Assembly: GCA_037043015.1 (NCBI GenBank)
Contig: CM073321.1
Coordinates: 4,407,001-4,471,000, forward strand
Origin: Bryum argenteum
Lineage: Eukaryota; Streptophyta; Bryopsida; Bryales; Bryaceae
Reading direction: 5' to 3'
DNA: 64,000 bases
In this document: one piece after another, positions 1 to 11,094 of the stretch
How positions within the stretch are numbered: position 1 is the first letter of the stretch
Layout of the letters: every line of letters begins with the position of its first letter
Program-made: the position numbers and the translations under genes
The notes under the pieces: generated by a model
Told to the model about the DNA's origin: nothing
Databases searched by the model: none
Seen by the model: only the letters and a program-made list of their open reading frames with translations

Positions 1-227
1 TGCTAGTGGCTTTGCAAGAGGCAAGAAATCCCCCTTTGAACGAAGTTGTCGCGGGGCACTGCCGAGGGATCTTGTTGTCTTGCTACTGTTATAATTGTTG
101 ACTTGGAACGCAGGTTGTGATGTTTTGGACGTCCCACCCACATTAATAGTGAAAGAGATGCAATTGAATCTCGCAAAGGAACGTCTCTAGCACTCACACC
201 GTAGTAGAGGTGCCTGTGAGGTGTTTT

Positions 228-2045
228 CTAATCGAGAGCATCCGGCGACATAGAGTGCCGCCGCGATGGTGATGTACGAAGCCGCTTCAGGGGAGACGGA
301 GACCAAACAGTAGTCCGAACAAGACCACAACTTGGCGGGCTATTGACAACATTGTCATCAACACTATACCTTGTAAAATCCATCGTTGCGGATGCTGCGT
401 CCGTTGCCGTGAACATATCAAAATGCCTCGACGCAAGAGAGGCGGCAACACTTGCTGAGAGTGAACAAAACATTCGGGGACAGAGGTCCGGTTGGAGACG
501 TCATCCTCATCACCAGACTCGTTGAGGGTGGAAGGCGCCTTGACCTGTAGAACAAAACTAGAAAGCCAAGGCGTAGGTCAAGAAAAGATGGACGTAGGAA
601 CATGCAAGAGTTATCCACGAAGCCGGGATAACTCGAGCGGGGAAGAACTGAAGTCAAGTTCTCAAGCACATATCATACAGGAACTTAAGGAGGAAACAAC
701 CAAATTGAAACCAAATCCGACATAAAGAGAACAGTAGACTAAATGCACACAAGTTGATACTTCAAAAGATTATCCCCGGGCCGGGCAAAAATGACGTCTT
801 AACTAACAACAAAGAAAAAATCATACAACAGAAACAATCATCAACATCAATCCTAAGTGAACAAGCATCCACAAATGACGAATAAAAATTGAGCACATTG
901 CGGTGTGGTACATAAAGGATGATACAATAATCGTCTTCATTATTAATCCAACCTGATTCATATAGTAGCAACCTATTTACATATTTATCTACTGCGTCCT
1001 CAAAAAGGAATAAAGAGTGCCCTAACCATCATCAAGACAATGACTTAGGAAAGGAAGGAGTGTTGTAAGTATGCCCTAAGTTCCTATGCGACTGCGCCAT
1101 ACCGTCTGAAATAAACCTCCCTAAATTGCTATACTTATTAAGAGGCGGTATACCAATCCTATGATTGTCGACATAGGACCAAAGATTCTCAAGCCTGCAA
1201 TTGGCAAGAAGAGCGAGTAGCCATGGACTAAGCACGGCGGACAGAGTATTGCTGTCCCGGCTAGATTTCGCCCAAGGCTCGAGGAAAATGGCGTTTCCAG
1301 TGTGGTTGCAAATACTCTCCTCAAGACTGTCGTCAATGAGGAGAGTATTATTTAACCCAAACACAACAGCTCCGTCACTAAGCGGGAACACCGCAGAGGA
1401 CAACGTTTTCAAAAATATCCTCTTTTGCGCATTGGTTGGGTACGACAAATAGACACCGCTGCTAACCTCAACCAAGCCACAAGACTCTTGTCCAAGGATC
1501 TCCAAAGGCTTACAAAGTCCACTGAAGAGGTAGTCAATGACGGCCTCTACAGTGGACTTCTTCATCAAACTCCATATCACAACCCTCGCAACATGGGCGG
1601 ACATAGTCGCCAAGAAGTCCCTCACTCCCGGGTGGTAGAAGACCGCCTTTGAGGGCACCTTTGCTGGGATGTGCGGCACGTGGAGCCGGTCCCCAAAAGA
1701 ACCCATGGGAGAATTTTTCCCGAGCGATGGCAGATACACACACTGACAAAGGATCCTGTTGATGTCGAGGACAACATTCAACCATCAAGGCGGCACCGTT
1801 TGCCCGAGTGCTGACCTTTGCCGCGGGATACACTCAAATTGGGAAATCAATTCTACCTGGCAATCAAAGGAAACAATAATGTTTAGGATACCCGATTGAA
1901 AGCAGAGAAACTGCGATCTGAGCAAATCCACAATGACGGCATGCATTGCATCCGTGGCATTGGGGCCAGATCGATCGGATTCTGATGCAATCTCACGGCC
2001 CGTGGCCGCAGGATGAATCCCACAGAGGTGAACTGAGAAAGACAT
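228..2045 (-). pseudogene. FCP1-like (NIF/HAD) phosphatase-domain gene, copy F1, broken
   Basis: The core open stretch is 1032-1781. It reads WLNVVLDINRILCQC, then VVIWSLMKK, ILGQESC and NTLLIDDSLEES, which is the order of the FCP1/NLI-interacting-factor fold: motif I, a 'WS' strand, and a DD motif IV. Motif I is DIN rather than DLD, so the nucleophile Asp is kept and the acid/base Asp is replaced. A TGA at about 1783 cuts the ORF just before WLNVV, and the upstream reading frame continues to 2045. Downstream, 228-473 holds ATMDFTRYSVDDNVVNSP, matching STMDFSTMAVEDGVVNSP of copy F2 (41230-43399), which shows that the same 3' exon is present but frame-shifted. It lies 350 bp downstream of copy A on the same strand. 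The plant subfamily with DxNG is known; the substrate is not. Confidence 0.7.
611..633. repeat. P1 palindrome inside the F1 locus
   Basis: TTATCCACGAAGCCGGGATAA-type imperfect copy of the P1 palindrome (arm TTATCCCCGG). A half copy follows at about 770-785. Both lie within the decayed 3' part of F1. Confidence 0.75.
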
Positions 2046-2614
2046 TGATGAACATCAAATGTTACTCCAATTTGAAGACAAAAATATTGATATCAAAAAT
2101 AAATTTATTTACATCAATCATGTACAAGGGATGTGTTTGTCAACTTTGACCAAAATACTAAGCTGAGAACTAACACTACTGAAAATCTATATTACATGAC
2201 GTGCCACAGCAAACGTTGACAACTCTAGAAATATCATAACAAGTAAGGGTCGTCCATCTCTTGCAGGAGAAAATAGACGAATAAGCAAAGTTCAGGCAAG
2301 CAAATCCGGAGCGTTCAGTCCAAGACAAACAATATCATGACGATTGTGACGACGACGAGTTATGCAGTAGTGGGGGGGAGGGTGAAAGTACTTACATAAT
2401 CATGTGGCTCTTGCGGTTGATTTGCGTCCGTCGGGCTCGACGAATAGTCCACCAACTCCTAGTCACGGGCATCGACCTGAGTCCTCGCCGGAGTGCTTGC
2501 GAACTCTTTCTTATCGGAAGCCGGAGCTGCAACGGGATCAGCAATGACCTCCGTGCTCGCCTCTTCAGCACCTCGAGCTGCCACGGTGTCCTCACTTTGC
2601 CTCTTGACTCCGCA

Positions 2615-3091
2615 TTATCCCTGGCCCAGTCATAATTCACCAACTGGTCGTACTGAGAGAGTTCTAGACAAGAATCGTGTGGATGAGCAGACTCAACCAC
2701 TGGAGCAGCGTGTGAGACAATCGATGAATCAGGACCCACGGCAAGTTGGTAGGCAGGAGGGGACACCTCCAAGGAAGAGTCTAGATTATCCCCGGGCCAT
2801 GGATAATCTCCAGCCGTATCAGGTTGATCGGCAACAACCTGGGAATCAACAATGCATGGGGCTGATGCCTCTACGGATAGAGCATTCTTAGCAAGGTCAT
2901 CATCGATATGCTCAGGGTCCCTCTCGGCAGTGTTTGGTTGCGCCTGGGAGAGGGAGCCAATCGCTGCAAGATTATCCCCGGCCTGGGGATAATCTCGGGA
3001 GGTTGTGTCCGAGGACAACAACAAGGGCTCCACCTCGCTGCTAGGTAGAGCAGCGAGGGTCGTGACAGTATTATCCCCGGCCCGCGGATAA
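2615..3091 (-). repeat. Four P1 palindromes read in frame inside the copy A tail exon
   Basis: P1 palindromes at 2615-2636, 2786-2806, 2972-2993 and 3071-3091 all lie in the same minus-strand ORF (3432-2392). They are translated as DYDWARDN, DYPWPGDN, DYPQAGDN and DYPRAGDN, so the palindrome has become a repeated octapeptide in an otherwise low-complexity acidic tail. Confidence 0.85.
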
Positions 3092-4525
3092 TCTGCAGCG
3101 AGCTCGGAACTCGGGGCGTCCGAGGTTGAAGGAAGAGTCATCTCCTCGCCTGCAACAATCGCAGCAATGTGGGCTGGCATCGGCTCGCATCCGAAACCAG
3201 TCCTCATCCACTCAATCATGGCGTCACGTTCTGCGAGCTTCTTTGCATCCTCTGCTTTCTTTTTGGCCTTCTCTACTGCTTGTCTGGCCTCGTCGGCTAG
3301 CCTCTTCTTATACTCCCCGTAGTGTTCTTCAACCTTGACACCCGAAGCACCTGGAGGAGGCGCAATTCTTGCTGCATTTGCCATCGGGTCAGTAGAAGGG
3401 TTGCACACTACAACAACCTTCTCTTTCTTCACCGGTATGTCAGCATCAAGAGCTGGCAGCTCGGTATCGTCAACTGGCCGGTTTTGACGACTGAAGCTCG
3501 AAGGTGTTGACGACGTGAGGTGAATGGTTTTGCCTTTGGGAGCTGGGACTTTGACGATATAGAATTCCTGCGTGGGATCTCCACCGTCGTCGTCACTAAG
3601 ATCGATGTATCGTGGGTGGGCGCCACGATTGCTTAGAGTGGTTTACCCTGTCTGTTTAAGACTTTACTATGAGGGGTTGTGTTTACTGCACGTGCAATTG
3701 TAGATGAGGGCATGGCGCAAGATGTCCCATCCAATGGTTGACCTCGGAGCTGCGAGATCAAGCCAACGTTTCAATGGCCTTCGCGAATCAACAAGCGCCT
3801 TGGAGTTGCCCAATGATCCGACGAAAACATCCGCAGATGCTTGAACAGACATTGTCGTCGTCGTGATGAGCCTCGACGGGATCACTGGCATAGGCTCCTT
3901 ACTAGGGCGTCGAGTCTCGGTATCAGGCCCATGCGCCTGGTGCTTCTCACTCATCGGAGTGGACCTAGGAGGAGATGTTTCCATTGCCTCCGCAGATGGT
4001 GTTGTGGGCGATGCCTCCGTTGATGGTCATGTGGGCGTTGCGTGTGCTGATGGTGCTGTGGGCGATGCATGCGGGGATTGCATGACCGGGGAATCTTTTG
4101 TCGCTTGATCAACCGAACGATAGTCCGAGTCGTCGGAATTGTCACCATCGGAGTCGCTGGAAGAGTCACGCTATTCTTCTCCTCCAAGGAGTCGGAAGAA
4201 GTATCTGGAGCCTGAGTTTGAGGCAACCGCGTACTCTTAGCTTCCAGGTCGGACAACGGCTCAGCTGCAGAAGATGACGGTTGGCTTCCCTCAAATGAAG
4301 CTCTCGTTACGAGGCTGAGGTCAGCCATTTTGTCAGACGATGAGTTCTTCTTGGTATCGTAGGGACAGTCATCGTGGATGTAGTCCCTATAGTCAACCCT
4401 CGCCCTTTTTCCCGTAGAGAGCAAGTAACCCCTGTAGTAGTGCTTGTCAACTAAGCCATAAAAGGCATGTTTCAGGATCTGCACGACAAGAGAAGTAACA
4501 GTCAGTGACGTTGGACTAGGTAAAG

Positions 4526-4703
4526 TTATCCCCGGCCCGGGGATAGCTAGTAGAACTTGACATCGAGAGATAAGCAGGATTTCCAACAACACGAATAGAT
4601 TTAAACAAGAAAATTTAACCAGATGACATGGCCAAATATCTACACTAGTATACAGCTAAAGTTATAAAAGCAAGGGAGCTATTTATCCCCAAGGCGGTGA
4701 TAA
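4526..4703. repeat. P1 palindromes in the methyltransferase intron of copy A
   Basis: Two copies, 4526-4546 (TTATCCCCGG plus inverted arm, nearly perfect) and 4683-4703 (degenerate), fall between the donor at 4748 and the acceptor near 4480. Confidence 0.8.
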
Positions 4704-6186
4704 TGGCACTAATTCAGTCCATGAGAGGAGCGTGGATGTCAAGCTTACGAGGGAGGCAACCATGAATTTGGAGCCGGAGAAGATCCCGAGAGTTGATTGG
4801 CCTTTCTTGCAGTACTGGCGGATGAGTCCAATGTAAAAATCCATCCGTAGCTCTGAGTACTTAGCACACCACGTGGATTTGTTGTAATGCCCCACTATCT
4901 GTGTAATACAGCACAAGTGGGGCTTTAAACATTGAGGGATTGGTGCCATTGAAGGCTTGCCCTTTTGGTGTCTTCTTGAACTAGAAGACGATGAACACGT
5001 CATTCGCAGATTTCTCTGGGGCTAGAGAACTGAAGATTTTCTCAGCTTTCGACACCACGTACTTGGAAGTGCTCATTGTGTAGTTGGGGTGGCTGAGCTG
5101 AATCATCGCCTTCAGCTTATCCAGCTTCTTTGCAATGGCGTTGTTCAAGATCCAGACCCATACAATAGGGTCTATGTAAGCTGGACTTGATATCAACGCG
5201 AACTTTGCTACCAAGGCTTTGAAGAACTCCTTCGCGGGATTGGAGTCCTTGCACAGGGAGAAGGCAGTGTCTCGCAAATCGAACAGCCCCAGCGAAACTG
5301 TTCCTGCAGGCGCCTCTGTCGACCATTGGCTAGTGAGAGTCATGGCCTTTGAGTCGAAGGTCCGAAGATTGAAAGTCTTGCTGGACTCCCGATGCTTGGT
5401 CTTCTCCCCCATGAAGTTCTTGAAGAAGTCCTCGATGTTGGGGAACATGAGCTTCATCTCCCCGGCCTTCTTGCACTTCCCTTGATTTTGCAGTTGGGTT
5501 GAGTAGAATTTAGCCTCGACATGGCTGAGCAACATGTTCCACGACGCCGTCGAGAAGCCCTTCCTCGACTTCCATTTCTTCCATTTCTCAAGGCATACTG
5601 CTCCGCCGTTAAGAACGAAGAATGGAAGAGATGGCGTGACCGCCTTCAACTCTTGGTAAACGATTGCCTTGCACTTCTGACAAATTATCCAATTACCACA
5701 CGCATGGCTCAAGCGATGAAAGTATTTCGTCTTGTGAAAGGACAACCTTGGATACTTCATCGCTCCATTAGCGGTTTCAATATGGACGAGGAAAGTAATG
5801 ACCCTGTCGATGTCATCATCGGAAAGATTTCCGAACTTTCTGAAGAACTCCCGGCTGACATGATGTTTATCGTATGTGAAGTAAGATGGGTTCATGCGAT
5901 AAGCCACGCCTGTGTCGGGGTTGATTAGATTTCCAAGCAAATGGAGTTCAAGGAACTCCTCAAACTTATCGTACATGGTGTCCGCGAATGTGATGATCTG
6001 GATCTCGTGCTTGAAGTCCGATGTAGTCAGAATGGTCTTTTTTGCCTTGTTGGGATCGATGTTGCGAAACCGGATGTTGAGCAGGTCCGTAAATTTCTCA
6101 GAGAACATTGAAAAAAATGTTAGATGCGAAAAGTGTAAGTACTAAGAGGTGTTTCTTGTTGCTCATTTCTAAGCACTTGAGCGTAG

Positions 6187-6300
6187 TTATCCCCGGGTCG
6201 GGGATAAATGTTACAATCTTCCTGGTAATGAAGAGAATAAACCGAAGGCAGTGGCGCCAATATTGAAACAGACGGTGGGTTATCCGCAGCACGGGGATAA
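6187..6300. repeat. P1 palindromes in the intron after the DGQH exon of copy A
   Basis: Copies at 6187-6207 and 6280-6300 sit between the GTAAGG donor (about 6327) and the middle exon. Copy C has P2 palindromes in the equivalent intron. Confidence 0.8.
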
Positions 6301-7809
6301 TCTATGGGAAATGTCTATTGCCTTACCTTGAAATTGGTGGGATTGTAGACGGAGTTGTTATTCCGAGTCGCGTTCACGTTCACGCTTGCGGACAGACGGC
6401 CACAGTCGATCCAAATAGACCTCCTAGGTTTTATCTGGTTGTCCCATGTCGGCTGGGCGTGCTTAAGAGGGTTCGTGGTGTTGTAGAATGTCGAAATTGC
6501 TGTGAGGCGCTACGGGTCGGTCTCGTAAAGAATGTACGCATACCACGATTGAAGCTCTTTCTTCTTGTCCTTTGTCACGGGCTCGTTCTGAAGCTCCCTC
6601 GAGGCTTCTACGAAGTGCTGGCCATCAATGATGGCAAATCTTCCATCCTTGATTGCTTCCCATGTTGTCGGCCGCCTAGGAAGCAAATTATTATTGGTGT
6701 CAATGGGGTAATGACAATTGTCTGCCTCCGAATTATATCTCCCATCCTTGAGAGGTATTTCTTGGTGTTTGTTACAATGTCCCTTTTAAGACTTCGCACT
6801 ACCTACATGTGCTTTCCCCTCTTAAGCTGCAAAATGGGCACGAGCTTCTGTTCTTTCTTGAACAAGAATGAGTCTTTGAAGCTGGCGTTGAAGACTGTCT
6901 GCTCAGAAGCAAACCTCACATAGTCTGCCACTTCAGCCGAAGGTTTGGTTGCATCCTTCTTTTGTCGAGCGCACACTTCGACGGTAGAAGTTAAGGTTGA
7001 TCCTTGACTTGCAGTTGCATGGGGAGCGGTACGCTGTCTCTTCTTTTTGGGGGCGGCTCCGCTCGCTAGAATTGCATCATTCATTAGCCTCTTCGCAGGC
7101 ACTCGTGGAGGAGCCGGCAGAGCACCACTTGATAGCGGAGTTGAAGCTTCAGAATGCAGGACAAGTGCAAACGAGCCGGGTGCCTTCTTATTCTTCGCCG
7201 CTTTACTGCTTGATCCTTCATGCATCTGTGACAGTCTTGACAGCATGGTTGTAAGTTTACAAAGTGTATCTTTCTGGTTGATGTCTCCCAGCTGTTGATG
7301 TTGTCCTGTCAGAACTTGAGAAAGCCATGCCGAGTCTTGCGCAGTTCCTCGAGAAAGCCGTGCGGGTCGAACTATGCTCCGCAATCTACACCCACCTCTG
7401 CCACAATTTCGAAGTGGTAAGGTTCTCTACCCTCGTCCTGCTGTAGAAGGACACACCTAAGCAACATGTACTTCTGCTTGTGTGCTTTGAATGCTGTTGC
7501 CCTTACATTCTGGTGTAAGGGAAAGACTGGGTCCGTGTAGACCAACTTGGTCATGACGAGGACATGGTTCTTGACGATCTTAAGTGTCCAGCTGACGACC
7601 ACATCTTTGAAGAGCCAGAGATCAAGGCTTTCGTCATCTTTATCGCGCTGGAAGGGGTCAAACCCGAATGGGTGCTGGACCTTGTACAAGGTCATGTCAA
7701 GGGGGTTTGTGGCGCTGAGAGCCATTGTTTTGTCTGCAATTGTAAATGACAGAGTTAGAATTTGAAATCTCTTAAACAATCCCAAGTATAGGTGCGTAGA
7801 CATATGAAA

Positions 7810-8524
7810 TTATCCCCGCGTCGGGGATAATTATACCAAGATCTGAATTGACTATGGAGATGTGGTTAGAGGGCATTGGGATATCTACGATTAAATTATG
7901 GATTTATCCTTGGAGCGGGGATAATCTCTTGGCGCTCTATGTAGACTTGAAGGGAAACGGCAGAATTATCCCCGGGCCGGGGATAATTTTTACTTCAATG
8001 TTTTGTTATCTACGACGGCGCGTGGATAATCTCTGTATATTCTATAAGGACCTGAGGCGAAACGGCAGAATCATCCCAAGGTCGTGGATAATTGTTAATC
8101 TAATGGATAATTTGTCTGATTTTGTTCAAGATTTATCCCGGGTCTGCGATAATCTACTATATTTATGTGTTAAAACAGGGCGAGATGACGGAATTATCCC
8201 TGGACCGGAGATAATTTCTACTTTTCTGGTTGATATTTAGGGTTATGTTCAGGATTTATGCCAAGGTCGGGGATAATCCGCTGATGTTGGGTGGAAAACC
8301 TTGATGAAAAATCGCAAAATTATCCTCGGGCCGGGGATAATTGTTTGCTTTAGAACTTATTTTATGGTTTTTTCAGGAGTTATCCCCGACCTGGGGATAA
8401 TTTATAGTCTTTTTTTTTATAGCATGGGCGAGTTACAATATTATCCCCGGGCCGGGGATAATTCCTTCTTACATAAGCCAAATACTCGGCTATGCGCAAG
8501 ATTTATCCTCAACCCATGGATAAC
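7810..8524. repeat. P1 palindrome array, about 12 units of 61-62 bp, 5' of copy A
   Basis: Units start at 7810, 7904, 7966, 8006, 8071, 8133, 8194, 8256, 8320, 8380, 8441 and 8503. From 8071 onward the spacing is 60-64 bp. The best copies (7966, 8441) are perfect TTATCCCCGG inverted repeats; others carry paired or single changes. DNA between palindromes is only loosely similar. The array begins 85 bp upstream of the copy A start and runs away from it. Confidence 0.88.
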
Positions 8525-8529
8525 ATTGG

Positions 8530-9000
8530 TAGCCAATGATGAAAATTCGTGCATTGGCACACTGGCAATCATGTGAAACAAAGTATTATCTACATACGGC
8601 GTAGATTTAGAATTCAACAGCAATCCCGATCAATTCGAATGAGATATTCAATCGAAACAAAGCAAATAGAATTCGGAGCTCACCCGAAAGAATGCGAAGT
8701 GAAGGCTGGATGAGCTATGACAAACTAAAACCCAATTCGATGATGATTTTAGTTAAGTACTGGACTTGCGACGCCTTCCAAGCAGATACCTTGAACATCA
8801 AAAGAAAATACAATTGATTCAGCTAAATCCCTAGTACGAATTCAGATACCATGTGCTTCAAACATCAAACCTGAAAAATGCTAAAGCGCAACCTCATAAA
8901 CAGTAATTCCACTCTACTCAAGCGAAGTACAGAAATAAAAAACTAGAAAAGCTCTTGTTTAAACTGCAGTAAGCGCAAAACCTGAAATGCAAAAGCAGAA
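8530..9000. other. Intergenic DNA without recognisable content
   Basis: No coding stretch, palindrome or RNA gene recognised here. Confidence 0.5.
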
Positions 9001-9660
9001 GCGAAAACTAGGAATTGTGATAAAAGCTGTAACAATCAAAACATGGAAAGGAAAGCGCCAAACCTGAATTGCAAAAGGAGAAGCTTTGAGGTAGCGGCAA
9101 ATCGAAAGATGGTGAAGTGCACCGAAGTGTGCGACGAGTGCAACAGACAGGGAAAACTCGAAGTCCGGTGAAACAGGGAAACGCGAACCGCAAAAACAGC
9201 GAAACAAGGAAATGCGAGCTGCAGGAACTCCAAAACAGGGAACACGAGCTACAGAAACGACAGGGATCGCAAAGGCGCAGCTAACAAGGAAACGCGAACG
9301 CCAAGAGAAGCTGGAAACGCATAGGCGGAGGGAAGCAGAAAACGCGAAGGCAAGAAAACGCGGCGCTGCGAAACGGATGCAACTCCGAACTGCAAAAGTT
9401 GCTGGTGCAGCTCCGAACTCCGACCTGCAAGAGCTGCGAAAACGAAGCGAAGCTGCGAGCTGCGACACGGGCAAGCCGCAAACTCCAGCGCAAAGTAGCG
9501 AGCTGCACTTAGAACTGCAAGAGCTGCGGTTGCAAAAGCGCGAAGTGCGGGAGGAACGCGAAGTGCGGGTGGAACGCGAAGTGCGGAAGGAAGCGGAGCT
9601 GCGGAACACAAAAAGAAAAAGTGAAGAGCAGAATGACTGCGGAAAGGGGTCACCATGACC
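9000..9660. repeat. Purine-rich, GC-rich low-complexity block
   Basis: Irregular tandem repeats of gcgaagtgcggga and gagctgcgaactgc-like words. The plus strand is open at 9212-9658 with an Arg/Glu-rich, coiled-coil-like product, and the minus strand is open too. Composition explains both, so no gene is called. Confidence 0.6.
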
Positions 9661-9679
9661 CCCTCCCATCATTACACTC

Positions 9680-9757
9680 ATGGCCATGCCCATGATGGTG
9701 TGTATGGGAATGGTCATGTACATAACCATGCCTATGCACATGATTATGGGCATGGCA
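9680..9757. repeat. CATG-rich imperfect foldback
   Basis: Imperfect inverted repeat of about 37 bp arms centred on atgtacat, left arm beginning GCCATGCCCATGATG and right arm ending ATTATGGGCATGGC, followed by a T9 run. It is related to the foldback at 28723-28826. Confidence 0.75.
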
Positions 9758-9759
9758 AG

Positions 9760-10680
9760 TTTTTTTTTGAAAAATTATATTAGGATACTTTCTATCATTT
9801 TTCATCTAAGTTCGCTTTTATCTAATTTACACGTACACTAATTTCCACGTACACTAATTTGCAAGTACACTTATATAGGTATTCTTTGTTTAGATTCTAG
9901 TTCTCTAAATTACTTTTAGGAAGTTTGTGTTCAAGGTTTAGTATTCTAAGTCTAATTTTCTAAATTGAGCTTTTAGTTTTCTTCTAAGTATTCCACGTAC
10001 TTAGTTTATTAGAAAGAATAGTACTCGAAGAAAGTTATTTTCACTTTGATAAATAGTCTTGTTGACATATGAATACAAAGTTTGTTATTCTAAACTTGAT
10101 TCTTAATTTGAAATATATTCTTCAACTAAAATTCCTTACACATGTATTTTGAATGCCACTTTCATTGTCCAACTTTGTTACTAATATGAGTACCGGCCTT
10201 AGGTTTAACTTTGGTAAGAACTGGCTAGTTTATTAAGCCTATTTGTACCCAAGTGACAAATTTCCATAAGTAAAATTGTTGATAAAGATACTTAAATCGC
10301 AATCCTAGGTTTCCATACTTCTTAGACTTATTGTACGTGGTTAGGTCCCAAACCCTAGTCTACACTCGAGGAAATGCACAAGAGGGAATTAGAGCCTAGG
10401 AATCGAATTTGGAGTCTTGATGCTTCCTAGATTGCGTGAATTTAAGTATAATTTCTCCAAAGATATCACAAAGTTTCATCATTCTCAATTTCAAACAAAA
10501 ATAAATGACCCTAAATCCTAAACCCTAAACCTTAAGCAATAATTTCCAAGGGCATAATATGAGTATAAGGTCTAAATACAATGTTTAAAATTAGTACTAC
10601 TTGTATTTGAAATGGAAAACCACTATTTCTTCATGTCAAGGACGCGGAAAGACACAAACTAACAAGAACTAAGAAGAAAT
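9760..10680. other. AT-rich spacer with a short telomere-like run
   Basis: No gene recognised. At about 10509-10535 the sequence CCCTAAATCCTAAACCCTAA is a degenerate plant telomere-type run, also a possible telobox. Confidence 0.5.
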
Positions 10681-10794
10681 TGAATTACCAGAACGAGAAC
10701 ACAAACAACACCATGAAATGTGAGAACTACAAGAGATGTGTTATCGAGACTGGAGAACCCCTCTGCCTCGACTCCCATATATACTACCATATAC

Positions 10795-10900
10795 GAAGCT
10801 TCTTCCGAGACTTCTTAAGCGACTTCCGAGACTTCTTAAGCGACTTTCGATACTTCTCAAGCGCCTTTCGAGACACTTCGAGACGCTTCTCAATCTTTTA
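10795..10900. repeat. Short tandem repeat, 21-22 bp unit
   Basis: About five diverged copies of cgagacttcttaagcgactt in tandem. Confidence 0.75.
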
Positions 10901-11094
10901 GAAGTTTCTAATGTATGTCCGTGACACTTTACATGTAATTTTTTCTAATATATTAGTAAAATATATTGCTATTGGACTAGTGGAAATTTTGAAAACATAA
11001 GGAATAAAACATGGTTTAATGAAATCTTAATTAACATTCAAATTTAGGCCTTATCTTACAAACATCTATAATTGAAATAAGTTTTCATGAAGTT

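Larger units (their letters stand above)
2392..7725 (-). pseudogene. PBMT copy A: ParB/DGQH-methyltransferase-like gene, decayed
   Basis: Start ATG at 7725 follows a cag acceptor. Exon 1 (7725-6320) is frame-shifted near 7380; it carries an N-terminal domain (FKDVVVSW, TDPVF, YHFEIVAEV), a Lys/Ser-rich linker (AAKNKK, APKKKRQR) and then WEAIKDGRFAIIDGQHFVEA at 6660-6600. The DGQH at 6626-6615 is the ParB/Srx (or DndB-type) signature. It ends at an AAG/GTAAGG donor. The middle exon 6108-4981 is open for 375 codons (KFTDLL, IITFADTMYD, LLGNLINP, SREFFRKFGNLS). The next segment ends in ELRMDFYIGLI and LGIFSGSK (4787-4767), a motif I-like loop, with donor GTAAGC at 4748. The exon at 4478 resumes ILKHAFYGLVDKHYYRGY. 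Tail exons to 2392 contain a Lys/Ala/Glu coiled coil. Homology to B, C, E and G is by eye; the methyltransferase call rests largely on E. Confidence 0.7.

Noticed and set aside
9212..9658. Arg/Glu-rich ORF
   Set aside because: Low-complexity purine-rich DNA, open on both strands, with no family signal.
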